NCBI RefSeq assembly: GCF_030817055.1
Contig: NZ_JAUSYV010000001.1
Span: forward strand, 4,612,001-4,676,000
Reading direction: 5' to 3'
Length of the DNA stretch: 64,000 nucleotides
Source of the DNA: Bacillus sp. V2I10
GTDB taxonomy: Bacteria; Bacillota; Bacilli; Bacillales; Bacillaceae
The notes beneath the pieces were generated by a model that had not been told where the DNA came from, did not search any database, and was given only the letters and a program-made list of their open reading frames with translations. Below, in pieces: positions 17,280 to 26,328 of the stretch. The position numbers were made by a program, and so were the translations under genes. Numbering within the stretch: the first letter of the stretch is position 1; each line of letters opens with the position of its first letter.

Positions 17280-17304
17280 GTTTCATCTCATTCATTCAGG
17301 GAAT
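17280..17304 (+). promoter_or_regulatory. Candidate sigma-B promoter for the dehydrogenase gene
   Basis: GTTTCA (17280-17285), 13-base spacer, GGGAAT (17299-17304). Each hexamer differs by one base from the sigma-B consensus GTTTAA/GGGTAT. The product resembles general-stress dehydrogenases, which fits, but a match this short may be chance. Confidence 0.4.
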
Positions 17305-17379
17305 ATATTCTAAAGAACAGCTACATATTCAACATACTTTTCACCATACTAAACATGATTAAACCATGGAGGGATTTGG

Positions 17380-18249
17380 ATGAGTCAAGATAGTCAAAGC
17401 AAAAAAACGATGCCCGCACAGCATCAGGATGTACAGCCGGGTCATGAGAACTTAATGAATCCTCAGCCTGAGTTTGATGCACTTCAATATAAGGGCAGTG
17501 AGAAGCTGCTTGATAAAGTGGCTATTATTACAGGCGGAGATTCAGGAATTGGACGGGCAGTTGCAGTCCATTACGCAAAGGAAGGCGCAGATGTCGTCAT
17601 TTCTTACTTAGACGAGCATGAGGATGCTAATGAAACGAAACGGCTTGTTGAACAAGAAGGCCGCAGATGTATTCTAATGCCGGGAGATATAGGCGAAGAA
17701 TCTTTTTGCGGACAAATTATTTCAGAAACCATCAATCAGCTTGGAAAAATCGATATCCTTGTAAATAATGCCGCTGAGCAGCATCCTCAGGCAGGAATTG
17801 AAGAGATCTCAAAAGAACAGCTCGAACGGACGTTTAAAACGAATATTTTCTCCTTTTTTTATATGGTGAAAGCAGCACTTCCTCATTTGAAACAAGGAAG
17901 CAGCATAATCAATACGTCCTCCATTACTGCATATGCAGGCAATGAGCAGCTGATCGATTATTCATCAACGAAAGGAGCAATTACAACCTTTACAAGATCC
18001 CTTTCCATGTCACTTGTAAAAAAAGGAATAAGGGTTAACGGTGTGGCTCCTGGCCCAATTTGGACCCCTCTCATTCCATCTACTTTTGATGCAAATAAAG
18101 TTTCGGAATTTGGGGCTGACACTCCTATGGGGCGTCCCGGCCAGCCTGACGAACTTGCACCAAGCTACGTTTTCCTTGCAAGCAACGATTCTACTTATAT
18201 AACGGGTCAGATGATTCATGTAAATGGCGGAAAGATTATTAACGGATAA
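17380..18249 (+). CDS. Short-chain dehydrogenase/reductase, general-stress (YhdF/YdaD) type
   Basis: Classical SDR, 289 residues, with the N-terminal extension of about 45 residues typical of the YhdF/YdaD group (MPAQHQDVQPGHENLMNPQP). Cofactor motif TGGDSGIG near 48, NNAAEQ near 130, catalytic Ser in NTSSITAY near 181 and Tyr-x3-Lys in YSSTKGA near 193; the PGPIWTPLIP loop follows. It probably uses NADP(H), but the substrate is unknown. The ATG follows GGAGGG by six bases. It stands alone between two terminators, possibly with a sigma-B promoter. Confidence 0.88.
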   Translation: MSQDSQSKKTMPAQHQDVQPGHENLMNPQPEFDALQYKGSEKLLDKVAIITGGDSGIGRAVAVHYAKEGADVVISYLDEHEDANETKRLVEQEGRRCILMPGDIGEESFCGQIISETINQLGKIDILVNNAAEQHPQAGIEEISKEQLERTFKTNIFSFFYMVKAALPHLKQGSSIINTSSITAYAGNEQLIDYSSTKGAITTFTRSLSMSLVKKGIRVNGVAPGPIWTPLIPSTFDANKVSEFGADTPMGRPGQPDELAPSYVFLASNDSTYITGQMIHVNGGKIING

Positions 18250-18259
18250 ACCTAGTTTC

Positions 18260-18293
18260 AAGACGCCTGAGTTTGAAGATTCAGGCGTCTTTT
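18260..18293 (+). terminator. Terminator after the dehydrogenase gene
   Basis: Perfect stem AGACGCCTGA/TCAGGCGTCT with a ten-base loop, followed by TTTTG. Confidence 0.9.
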
Positions 18294-18389
18294 GTATGCA
18301 ATTTTATTTTTCCCCTCTCTAAAATGTGCGAATGACCAATACTTTTTTGGGAGCGTTTACATATAATGTACTAGGAAGGGGGGAAAATC

Positions 18390-18575
18390 ATGGATCGATT
18401 AATCTTCTTATTCTTAGCTTCTATTCTTGCCGGCTTTGCTTTAGTTAAAATGCCGTTAGAAGGTACATTCTTGGCAAGCATAGAGCCTTTCACAACTGTC
18501 GTGGGCGTTTTAGCAATTTTAGTTTTTTCTTTTGTTCTAATCTTTAACGGCGTTAAAAGCTTATTTAATAAGTAG
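18390..18575 (+). CDS. Small membrane protein of unknown function (61 residues)
   Basis: Two predicted membrane helices, residues 4-20 (IFLFLASILAGFALVKM) and 34-56 (TTVVGVLAILVFSFVLIFNG), ending with a basic tail KSLFNK, consistent with a cytoplasmic C-terminus. The ATG follows a purine-rich GGAAGGGGGG site by about six bases, and a strong terminator follows the stop, so it is a stand-alone gene. I do not recognise the family and cannot assign a role. Confidence 0.75.
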   Translation: MDRLIFLFLASILAGFALVKMPLEGTFLASIEPFTTVVGVLAILVFSFVLIFNGVKSLFNK

Positions 18576-18586
18576 TCATGTTTTTT

Positions 18587-18616
18587 GGCCGGCAATTAGA
18601 TTGCCGGCCTTTTTTT
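18587..18616 (+). terminator. Terminator after the 61-residue membrane protein gene
   Basis: GGCCGGCAAT/ATTGCCGGCC stem with a three-base loop, followed by TTTTTTT. Confidence 0.93.
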
Positions 18617-18746
18617 GAAAGTACATATTGAATTGAAGCTTTTGACAAAACCATAAATAGGCTAACATAATTCCTTATCCGGCATACCTTAAATTTGAGA
18701 CATGAAAATGCTCATCAACTCGATTTTAAATTAGGAGGAATTTTTA

Positions 18747-18878
18747 ATGGGTAATGAAGGAAGTTGCGGCGGCTTCAATAACGGTTTCGCGTTAATTATC
18801 GTATTGTTTATTTTATTGATCATCATCGGTGCTTCTTTTGTCGGCGGAGCTGACTACGGCGGCCACGGCTACTGCTAA
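18747..18878 (+). CDS. YjcZ-like small membrane protein (43 residues)
   Basis: The frame begins MGNEGSCGGFNNGFALIIVL and ends with a Gly/Tyr/Cys-rich tail (GGADYGGHGYC). The glycine-rich start, one strongly hydrophobic helix (ALIIVLFILLIIIGASF) and terminal cysteine match the YjcZ family of tiny proteins, which are often associated with spores. The ATG follows AGGAGG, and TAA is followed at once by a terminator. Function is unknown. Confidence 0.82.
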   Translation: MGNEGSCGGFNNGFALIIVLFILLIIIGASFVGGADYGGHGYC

Positions 18879-18887
18879 TGACAAATG

Positions 18888-18925
18888 AACGGCTTGCCTT
18901 ATTGGTAAGCCGTTTCTGATTTTTT
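18888..18925 (+). terminator. Terminator after the YjcZ-like gene
   Basis: AACGGCTTGCC/GGTAAGCCGTT stem with one mismatch and a five-base loop, followed by a T-rich tail. Confidence 0.85.
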
Positions 18926-18930
18926 ATATA

Positions 18931-18968
18931 AAAAAAACGCATGAATTGATTAGAATCCATGCGTTTCC
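18931..18968 (-). terminator. ppaC terminator
   Basis: AAACGCATG/CATGCGTTT stem extended by AATT/AATC pairing, with eight T's following on the minus strand, immediately after the ppaC stop. Confidence 0.9.
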
Positions 18969-18970
18969 TA

Positions 18971-19909
18971 TTAAACTTGTGTACTTGTTAAAATGTCTGT
19001 AATGACTGGCACGATTTGTTTTTTGCGGGAAACTACACCTTTTAAAACAGCTGTGTTATCCACAAGCTTTACATCATATGCCTGTTCTACAGCACGTGTT
19101 TCGCGTCCAAGGGCCAATGCTACGGAATCATTAATTAAAATGTCTGTTACAACGAAGATGAATAAATCCAATTCTTTTTCAGCGATAACAGCGGAAATCA
19201 ATGCTTCAATTTCTTCTTTATGAATTAGTACATCGTTTGGATCTACAGCGTTTACTTGCGCAATTTCTACTTTATAGTCACCCATAGAAAATTCCTTTGC
19301 ATCAAGTGAAATCAGCTCAGCTACTGTTTTGTCGCTTAAGTCTGCACCTGCTTTAAGCATATCAAGGCCGTAGACCTCCGGATCAACTCCTGCAATTTCA
19401 GCTAATTCGCGGGCTGCTGCAATGTCTTGCTCTGTACATGTAGGAGATTTAAATAATAAAGAATCTGAAATAATGGCAGAAAGCATTAATCCAGCAATTT
19501 CTTTAGAAATGCTTACGCCATTTTCTTTGTACATTTTGTTTAAAATGGTAGCTGTGCAGCCAACTGGCTCTGCACGATAGTACAATGGATCGCTTGTCTC
19601 AAAATTGGCAATGCGATGATGGTCAATAACTTCAAGTACTCGAACATCGTCAATGTCACTTACACTTTGCTGACGCTCGTTATGATCTACTAAAATAACC
19701 CCGCTTACTTCATTTGCCACCGTTTCTACAAAACGGGGAGTTTCGATTCCAAATGCAGTTAATGCGAATTGAGTTTCACCGTTGATTTCACCTAAGCGCA
19801 CCGGTTCAGCATTTAATCCTAGCTTTGTTTTAAGATCAGCATACGCAATGGCAGAGCAAATTGTATCTGTATCGGGATTTTTATGACCAAAGATTAAAAC
19901 TTTTTCCAT
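18971..19909 (-). CDS. ppaC: Manganese-dependent inorganic pyrophosphatase PpaC
   Basis: Family II soluble pyrophosphatase, hydrolysing PPi released by biosynthesis. 312 residues, DHH phosphoesterase fold: GHKNPDTDT at 8-16 (His9, Asp13, Asp15), LVDHNE with Asp75, and the DHH motif VIDHHR at 95-99. The C-terminal DHHA2 domain carries the substrate-binding SRKKQ near 296. No CBS or DRTGG insert is present, so it is the unregulated form. The ATG follows AAAGGAG. It has its own promoter and terminator. Confidence 0.96.
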   Translation of the reverse strand: MEKVLIFGHKNPDTDTICSAIAYADLKTKLGLNAEPVRLGEINGETQFALTAFGIETPRFVETVANEVSGVILVDHNERQQSVSDIDDVRVLEVIDHHRIANFETSDPLYYRAEPVGCTATILNKMYKENGVSISKEIAGLMLSAIISDSLLFKSPTCTEQDIAAARELAEIAGVDPEVYGLDMLKAGADLSDKTVAELISLDAKEFSMGDYKVEIAQVNAVDPNDVLIHKEEIEALISAVIAEKELDLFIFVVTDILINDSVALALGRETRAVEQAYDVKLVDNTAVLKGVVSRKKQIVPVITDILTSTQV

Positions 19910-19928
19910 CTAAAAAACTCCTTTGCTG

Positions 19929-19957
19929 TATATACTATAGATTTTTCGCCGCATCAA
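19929..19957 (-). promoter_or_regulatory. ppaC promoter
   Basis: On the minus strand, TTGATG (19957-19952), 17 bases, TATATA (19934-19929), with the start codon 20 bases further on. Confidence 0.65.
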
Positions 19958-20055
19958 GGGGCGTATATTTTCTTATTTATAACAGAAAATTGTGCAGTTC
20001 ACTGTCTAATTTTTAAAGTTTATTTGAAGATACACCTTATTATTAACCGTTTTGA

Positions 20056-20853
20056 TTACTTTTTCAAGTGTGACCTTATGATTACAAGCAGCTTTTCCTT
20101 TTCATGGAGCGGAATTGATTCCGAAAGTCTGGCGGCAGCTAATGGCAGCTCCCACTTTCTGCACTCTTCATCTGAGAATGAACGATGTTTTTTATACTCT
20201 CTAATGTAAAACCAGCACATCCATTTACGAATTAACCCCCAAAATGCCAGGTCTTTCTTCAATCCTCCAAACCTCAAAATAAGGATGGTTCGCGCAAGGT
20301 CAGCCATTGGATGTCCAGAAGCCGCATCCGCCCAATCAATTATAATAGGAGTACCGGCACAGATCAGGACATTATCAGGATGAAAGTCCCCGTGGCAAAG
20401 CTGTTTGTCTGAGGGAAGGTCTGCTAAATGGTCTAGTATCGCTGTTTTCTCTGTTTCAGAAAGACATGAAGCATGGATTTGAAGCTCCAGAGAGCGCTTA
20501 TGCAATTTAAGAGATTCAGCCGGTTTTTTATGAATACTCGCCTGCAGCCTTGCCATCATTTTTAAACTTTGAAGGGCAGCTGAAGGGCTTTTCAATATTT
20601 CAGATGTTAACGGATTACCTTCAGCCCTATCAAAGACAATACCTTTTTTCCCATTAATAGTCACAATCTCATAAGCTACCGGAACGCTGATACCGCTCTT
20701 AGTCAAGTATCTGTTCACTTGAAATTCGTAATTAATATCAGCTGAATGGTTTTTGTAAACTTTTAATGCTTTATTTTCTCCAAATGCATAAGTAATCGCT
20801 GTTGATCCTTCACCGATTATTACCCGAGTGTTGTCTAATGCTGTCATGATCAT
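20056..20853 (-). CDS. APH/choline-kinase-type phosphotransferase
   Basis: 265-residue small-molecule kinase of the aminoglycoside phosphotransferase fold. The catalytic loop is LCHGDFHPDNVL (His154, Asp156, Asn161), and the metal site is IIDWADAASGHP (Asp173). The N-lobe has IGEGSTAITYAFGENKALKVY, with the ATP lysine. The substrate is unknown and I do not claim antibiotic resistance. The ATG overlaps the stop of the upstream giant TPR gene as ATGA, so the two are co-translated. An ATG at 20847 is an alternative start. The 3' end is less regular, with a basic WMCWFYIREYKKH segment. Confidence 0.85.
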   Translation of the reverse strand: MIMTALDNTRVIIGEGSTAITYAFGENKALKVYKNHSADINYEFQVNRYLTKSGISVPVAYEIVTINGKKGIVFDRAEGNPLTSEILKSPSAALQSLKMMARLQASIHKKPAESLKLHKRSLELQIHASCLSETEKTAILDHLADLPSDKQLCHGDFHPDNVLICAGTPIIIDWADAASGHPMADLARTILILRFGGLKKDLAFWGLIRKWMCWFYIREYKKHRSFSDEECRKWELPLAAARLSESIPLHEKEKLLVIIRSHLKK

Positions 20854-23800
20854 CGCTTAATCAGCGGATTAGTCGGAAAATATCCCGCTTCCTTCAAAGG
20901 CTCTAAATCTTCGTCATCTTCTGCCATCTCAGTAAAGACAAATTCTTCATCAAGATTATAAAGAGCTTCCAGCTGTACGGCAGATTCTTTGTATCTTCCC
21001 AAAATAGACAGATAACAGGCCCTGTTATATAAACTGATTAAATCCTCAGGCTCCATTGAAATGGCTTTTTCAACTGCTTTAAGTGCCGGTTCTACTTTAT
21101 TTTGTTTTCTATAGATCAGTCCAAGCTGATTAAAATTGTCATGATCATCGGGATCAGCAGCGATTGCATGTCTGATTGCCTCTTCTGCCTTTTTGTATTT
21201 TTCTGCAGCTTCATAGACTCTCGCAAGGTGAAAATATCCTTTTTCAACAGCTGGCTCAATCTCTAAAGCACGCAAAAGAACTTGTTCTGATTCTCCATAT
21301 TCGCCAAGTTCATTTAAAGCGAGTCCCAGGACAATGAGATACTCGGGATCCTCTTTTTCTTCAAGCAGCGTTTCGATAAGGCTGCATGCTTCCGATAAGT
21401 ACTTCACAGCTTTTTTCTCAGGAACACTTCCAAATTCATTTACATAAAGAACAGCAAGTCTGTATGCAATGTCTGGCTCCCACTGATGGCGGAGCGACTG
21501 TTCAAGAATTTTAATGGCATCATCAGCTAATCCTGCATCTAAATGAAACTCGACGTACCACATAACGGCTGTTACATTCTTTCGGTCATGCTTGATCGCC
21601 TCCTCATATAGTCCAATTAACGTTCCGAATTTCAGGCTCATCTTTGAAAAATTTGTGATGCGCTTCAGCCATCCTTTTTGTTCCTCCATTTCTTCGTATG
21701 CATCACGCATGGATTGCATTTGACGTTCATATGCAGCAGCTGCATTCATAAAGACAATGCTTTTTTTTTCATTGGAAAGCTTCATTTTTTTTATTTCACT
21801 TTCCATTTTATTCATGGACTTCGTGCTCAGCATCAGTTCAATCCAAGTATCGTAAAGCATTTTGTTCTCTTGATTTTCCATGATGAGCGTGTGAAGCTGG
21901 GATTTTGCTTGTTTCGTTTTTCCCTGCCTCATCCAGAGCTTGACTTGATGATGAAGGATTTGGAACTGTGTTGGCGCAAGTTCAAATGCCTTATTCAAAT
22001 TTTCTTCTTCTTCTTTGAGATTTCCAAGCTTTCCGTGTATTTGGGCAAGGGCATTATAGAGGAAAGCTTTCTCAACTTTCACGCTCATCAGAAGAGCTTT
22101 AAACGCTTCAATTTCCCGCTCAGACTCCAATACTTCAATCACTGCTTCCACAGAAACGCAATAGGGATCGAGTTTAAATGCCGAAAGCAGGTATTCTTTT
22201 TCCGCTTCTCTGTCCTCTTTTGCATTTGCAACGCCAGCCAGGTCAAGCATAGCCTGCTCATGTGCAGGATCAAGCTCCAGCACTCGTTTGTACTGTTTTT
22301 CTGCCTCATCAAAATTTCCCTGTTTGAAGGCGATCTCTCCAAGACGGTAAAAAGGAAGAACATCATCATTTTTTAAGTCAATGGCCTGTCTTAAATACTG
22401 CTTTGCCTTTTCCAAAAGTCCCTGAGACTCATATAAACAGCCGATATAGCTGATCAGAAGAAATTTGTCTGTTTTTCCTTCTCTCAAGCTTTCTAAAAAT
22501 TCCAGTCCGCGTCGTGAATATGGAGTTTCAGATACGAGATCCACATAGATCTCAATGGCTTCCTCAATATTTGCATCTGCATATAGAATTCCTTTTTCTA
22601 CATAAGAAAGTGCGAGGTCCCTATGTGAATCCTTTTCTTCCATTTCATCACTTGCAGCAAACATCAGCTTTCCAGCATTGATTAGAAATTCACTGTCCTT
22701 TTGAAATTGTTCAAAATCATGGTGAATTGTCTTGAAAAATTGATCTGTTTTACCTTCCTCTTTATAAAGTGCTGCAAGGGAAATACGTGCATACACATCT
22801 TTTTGGTCCAGGTCAGCAGCCTCTTGATAGAATTGCCTTGCTATTCCATATTCTCCGTTGCGTTCAGATAAATCTCCCGCTTCATGGAGGAGCATCTGTT
22901 TATCTGTAGCAGCTTTAATCCCCAGTTCAAGAATCTCTTTCGCTTTTTGAACTTCTTCAAAAACAAACTCATAAAGCCCTGCAAGCTCTTTATATCCAAG
23001 CGGTGTTTCCGGTTCCAGTGCTATAGCAGTCTGAAATCCTCTCCATGCAAGATGGTATTTGCCTAATTCTTTATCGCACAACGCCCGCTGATACCATACA
23101 TACCCGTCCTGCTTTTCTCTTTTCAAGAAAGTGTGGAAGAGATTTCTCGCTTTTTCATGCTCGTTCATATCCATTAGAATAATTCCATGGTTGATTTGTG
23201 AAAAACCATCTTCCTCATTAATATCCATCGCAATCTCCGAATATCTCAAAGCTTCCTTTACACGATCTCTATTTAGTTCAGTCAGAGCAAGATAGCCCCA
23301 AAGAATATGGTCATCCGGTTCCGATTTTAAAGCTTCAGTAAATGCCGTAAAAGCACCGTCATAATCATCCTTGTTATAGCTTAATCTGCCTTTTGTATAC
23401 CAATAAGCAGCGAGGTTATGCCTAAAAGGAATTTGTTCCAAGTATTCCACTGCGCGATCATTGTTTTTTACGCTGAAATACGCCATGGCTGCAGAGAGGC
23501 TGCGGTATTCTGACTCCTTCGAATGTTCATAAACATGCTTTGCAGCTGCATCCAAAATCTCTTCTGCTACTAAATCAGGCAGATATTTAATGATATAGGC
23601 AGAGACAGCCATATGGTGCAGATTTTCTTTTAAAAAGGTTTGTTCAAAATCACTCAGCTTCCCGTGGGAGATCTCGGTCAATGAAAAGAGTTTTATTGCT
23701 AATTCGTGTTCATCTCTAGACAAAAACTCCAATTTTCCAGCTTCATTTTCAGGAAGAATAGCTAATGACAAGGCTCCGTTGTTCCCATATTCCCGTTCAA

Positions 23801-25076
23801 GGTCCTCATACATCACTTCATGCGTGTTTCTGAGATTAGGATCCTGAACGTGGAAGACTTGTAAATTGTCATCGTAGCCCGCAAGTAATTGAACATGAGA
23901 TGTCGTTGGAAAGTCGATATAAATCATAACAGCCGTATTTTGGTCAATCAGTGTTTTGAAAACGTCGGAATTTCCAAAAAAGTATTTGCTTGTAAACTCT
24001 TTTCCCTCAAAATACTCGATCATTTTGGAGAGTTTTGAACCTGAAACTGCATAAACAAAATCTGCAATTTCATCCTGTTTATATGATTTGCGGTACATGC
24101 TGAAAATCATTTCGGCACATGCCGGGACACAATAATTATATTTTTGTACAACCGGCTTAAAGTTAAGCATTTTAGCAGCATGGTCCGCTCTGCCAATAAA
24201 ATTTTTATAATGCGATTCTTTTTTAAATTCACTATGCTCTGCCAAAAATGCTTGAAGCTTCACAAATTCTTTCTGATCATATAAAGAATCAGCCGTGTAA
24301 TACTCTGCCATTCTTTTATATTCATGAAAAGGAGTCAGCTGATTTAAGTCTGAGATTGCTTTCTCCATCTCCGTCCAGCGCTTCTGTTTATAGCAAAGTC
24401 TAATTTTTTCAAGGATCAGTTTTGGATAGTTTGGATAAAGTAATAATCCTTCTTCCAATAGAGTCTGTGACTTTCCGGCTTCCCCTTGAATGGCATAATG
24501 TTTAACAAGCAGCAAATAAGCGATCACGCCATCTTTTTTATCTTTTTTACCTGCCTCTAAGTATGAGATAGCCTTGTCCCACTCTCCGGCCTGCAAATAG
24601 AAGTAAGCCCAGCGTGTATCCATCGGATCGCTGGCAGCCGCTTCGCATTTCTTCATATAAGCTTTAGCAGCCTTTAAGCGCCGCATCTCAATAAGTGCAC
24701 TTGCCATGGTGAAATAAAGCTTTTCCTTCCATTCATCAGAGAGCTCCTGCTCTTCTATTTCCTTTAAATGTTCTTCTGCCTCAATCAGCTTGTTCTCATC
24801 AATCAGCTGTTCACAATACCAGAGTGCTGTTTGGGGAGATTTTAATCTGCGGCAGCTGTCTCTTATGATGATTCCGCTAAGCTGGTCCATTAAAGATGCA
24901 TCTAAAACTTGAAGCAAATATTTTAGCTTGCTTTCATCCGTGCATGAACGGATAAAACTGCGAAAGCGTGAAAGCTTTTTCTCCTCCGTGATTTCCCTGT
25001 ACTCTGCTTGAAAGTGACGGATTGCAGCAGAATAGTCATGTTTTTTCAGCATTTCTTCTATGTATGAAATGTTCAT
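20850..25076 (-). CDS. Giant TPR protein with embedded C39-like papain-fold domain
   Basis: 1408 residues with no signal peptide or membrane segment. Residues 1-300 are degenerate helical repeats. About 305-445 is a C39-like cysteine peptidase domain: NYCVPACAEMIF with Cys316, TTSHVQLLAGYDD with His394, and HVQDPN with Asp412, plus Gln311 as a possible oxyanion residue. About 520-1400 is an array of TPR-like units such as LAAYWYTKGRLSYNKDDYDG and KGYFHLARVYEAAEKYKKAE. The ATG follows GAGGGG. It forms an overlapping pair with the APH-type kinase. Proteolytic activity is inferred from residues only; a peptide-binding or scaffold role is equally possible. Confidence 0.85.
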   Translation of the reverse strand: MNISYIEEMLKKHDYSAAIRHFQAEYREITEEKKLSRFRSFIRSCTDESKLKYLLQVLDASLMDQLSGIIIRDSCRRLKSPQTALWYCEQLIDENKLIEAEEHLKEIEEQELSDEWKEKLYFTMASALIEMRRLKAAKAYMKKCEAAASDPMDTRWAYFYLQAGEWDKAISYLEAGKKDKKDGVIAYLLLVKHYAIQGEAGKSQTLLEEGLLLYPNYPKLILEKIRLCYKQKRWTEMEKAISDLNQLTPFHEYKRMAEYYTADSLYDQKEFVKLQAFLAEHSEFKKESHYKNFIGRADHAAKMLNFKPVVQKYNYCVPACAEMIFSMYRKSYKQDEIADFVYAVSGSKLSKMIEYFEGKEFTSKYFFGNSDVFKTLIDQNTAVMIYIDFPTTSHVQLLAGYDDNLQVFHVQDPNLRNTHEVMYEDLEREYGNNGALSLAILPENEAGKLEFLSRDEHELAIKLFSLTEISHGKLSDFEQTFLKENLHHMAVSAYIIKYLPDLVAEEILDAAAKHVYEHSKESEYRSLSAAMAYFSVKNNDRAVEYLEQIPFRHNLAAYWYTKGRLSYNKDDYDGAFTAFTEALKSEPDDHILWGYLALTELNRDRVKEALRYSEIAMDINEEDGFSQINHGIILMDMNEHEKARNLFHTFLKREKQDGYVWYQRALCDKELGKYHLAWRGFQTAIALEPETPLGYKELAGLYEFVFEEVQKAKEILELGIKAATDKQMLLHEAGDLSERNGEYGIARQFYQEAADLDQKDVYARISLAALYKEEGKTDQFFKTIHHDFEQFQKDSEFLINAGKLMFAASDEMEEKDSHRDLALSYVEKGILYADANIEEAIEIYVDLVSETPYSRRGLEFLESLREGKTDKFLLISYIGCLYESQGLLEKAKQYLRQAIDLKNDDVLPFYRLGEIAFKQGNFDEAEKQYKRVLELDPAHEQAMLDLAGVANAKEDREAEKEYLLSAFKLDPYCVSVEAVIEVLESEREIEAFKALLMSVKVEKAFLYNALAQIHGKLGNLKEEEENLNKAFELAPTQFQILHHQVKLWMRQGKTKQAKSQLHTLIMENQENKMLYDTWIELMLSTKSMNKMESEIKKMKLSNEKKSIVFMNAAAAYERQMQSMRDAYEEMEEQKGWLKRITNFSKMSLKFGTLIGLYEEAIKHDRKNVTAVMWYVEFHLDAGLADDAIKILEQSLRHQWEPDIAYRLAVLYVNEFGSVPEKKAVKYLSEACSLIETLLEEKEDPEYLIVLGLALNELGEYGESEQVLLRALEIEPAVEKGYFHLARVYEAAEKYKKAEEAIRHAIAADPDDHDNFNQLGLIYRKQNKVEPALKAVEKAISMEPEDLISLYNRACYLSILGRYKESAVQLEALYNLDEEFVFTEMAEDDEDLEPLKEAGYFPTNPLIKR

Positions 25077-25167
25077 CTTTACCCCTCGCCAGATTATTCA
25101 GAATATAAACTTCTTCTCTTTAAATATACTTTGTTTTATATAGTTTGTAAGCCATTTTTTTCTAATA

Positions 25168-25203
25168 GAAAACCTGCACACCCTGTACAGCATGCAGGTT
25201 TTC
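25168..25203 (-). terminator. Terminator after the nucleoside hydrolase gene
   Basis: GAAAACCTGCA/TGCAGGTTTTC perfect 11-base stem with a 14-base loop; on the minus strand it is followed by a loose A/T stretch. Confidence 0.75.
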
Positions 25204-25219
25204 AGATCATCCAATTTGC

Positions 25220-26155
25220 TTACCTGAGCGGCGAAGACATAACTTTAATAAAATCAGCCAGGAAGTCCTGATACTGAAAATTAAGGGCAATGGTGTGCCT
25301 TGCACCTGGCTGCATCTGATTTTTGCGAAAATCAGCATAGCTGAGTCCTCTTGCCGTTTCTAAGACAGATACCTCTACATCTTTAGTAACAGAATAAATC
25401 TTGTCTTTATTCAGCATATAGTAAAGCGTAAACACGTCATGTATAGAGGCCCCGCTCACTCCAGGCCTCAGTTTAGCATAAGCATCTGAATAATAGTTTG
25501 TTATGGACGGAATAAGCTCTTTGAAAGGATTTGAGGCTATTGAATAAATATAATTGGCAATTTCTCTCGTAACAATAGCACGGTTGGTGACGTTTAAAGG
25601 TGTGATATAGACTTCGTTTGCATAGTCTAAGACAACATTAACTGCAATTGGATCTCCATAAAAATTTGCTTCTGCAAGCGGAGTTACATTTCCCGGTACA
25701 AAAAAAGCACCTCCCATTAAATAGATTTCATTGATCCCTTTCATCAGGTCAAGATTTAAATTAAATGCATTAGACAGAGAGGTAGTCCTGCCTATATCAA
25801 CAATGGTGATATCTTTGTTTTGTTTAATGATATCGAAAATACAACTAAAATCCTTCACAACTACATTCAAGCCTTTTGGAGGTCTAATCGGGCCCAGTCC
25901 TTCTTCCCCATGTATTTCAGGATAATAGACCGAAACCTCGCCACTCAAAGGAAAGGTTGCCCCCTCTATTACAGGAATGTCTTCTCTTCCTGCAAGCTTA
26001 AGCAGATATGCTGCATTTTCCGTTGCCTGCTGTTTCGTCACATTTCCATAACTTGTAACAATACCAAATAACTCAATCTCGGGGTTTAATAAAGCGTAGA
26101 TAATAGCCAAAGAATCATCAATTCCGGGATCTGCAAACAGTAAAATCTTTTTCAT
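25220..26155 (-). CDS. Inosine-uridine preferring nucleoside hydrolase family protein
   Basis: 311 residues, cytoplasmic, cleaving N-glycosidic bonds of nucleosides or related ribosides. The calcium/ribose motif is FADPGIDDSLA at residues 7-17: the first Asp of the usual DxDPGxDD is Phe here, while the other three Asps are kept. The downstream substrate loop TPLNVTNRA near 198 and the C-terminal SIHDVFTLYY with Asp and His near 240 are present. The ribosome site is weak. A terminator separates it from the TPR gene. Substrate choice among purine, pyrimidine or other ribosides cannot be decided. Confidence 0.88.
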   Translation of the reverse strand: MKKILLFADPGIDDSLAIIYALLNPEIELFGIVTSYGNVTKQQATENAAYLLKLAGREDIPVIEGATFPLSGEVSVYYPEIHGEEGLGPIRPPKGLNVVVKDFSCIFDIIKQNKDITIVDIGRTTSLSNAFNLNLDLMKGINEIYLMGGAFFVPGNVTPLAEANFYGDPIAVNVVLDYANEVYITPLNVTNRAIVTREIANYIYSIASNPFKELIPSITNYYSDAYAKLRPGVSGASIHDVFTLYYMLNKDKIYSVTKDVEVSVLETARGLSYADFRKNQMQPGARHTIALNFQYQDFLADFIKVMSSPLR

Positions 26156-26328
26156 TCTAATTCTACCTATTTTCTATTGTCGGTTGGTTATATATATGGA
26201 TTTAGAAAAGATTGAATGATACGTCTTCCTCCGAAAAAAGGGTATTCGATCAAATTTTTTTAGCATACAGGATTTTCACGAACAGAGTGTAATATATTCA
26301 TTTAACTGATATTTGGAGTGTGAGAATC

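Noticed and set aside
20056..20853. Aminoglycoside resistance gene
   Set aside because: The APH fold is shared by many housekeeping kinases; nothing in the sequence points to antibiotic substrates.
21678..22376. 232-codon plus-strand frame antisense to the TPR gene
   Set aside because: It is Phe/Cys/His-rich, without a ribosome site, and mirrors the codon use of the TPR gene.
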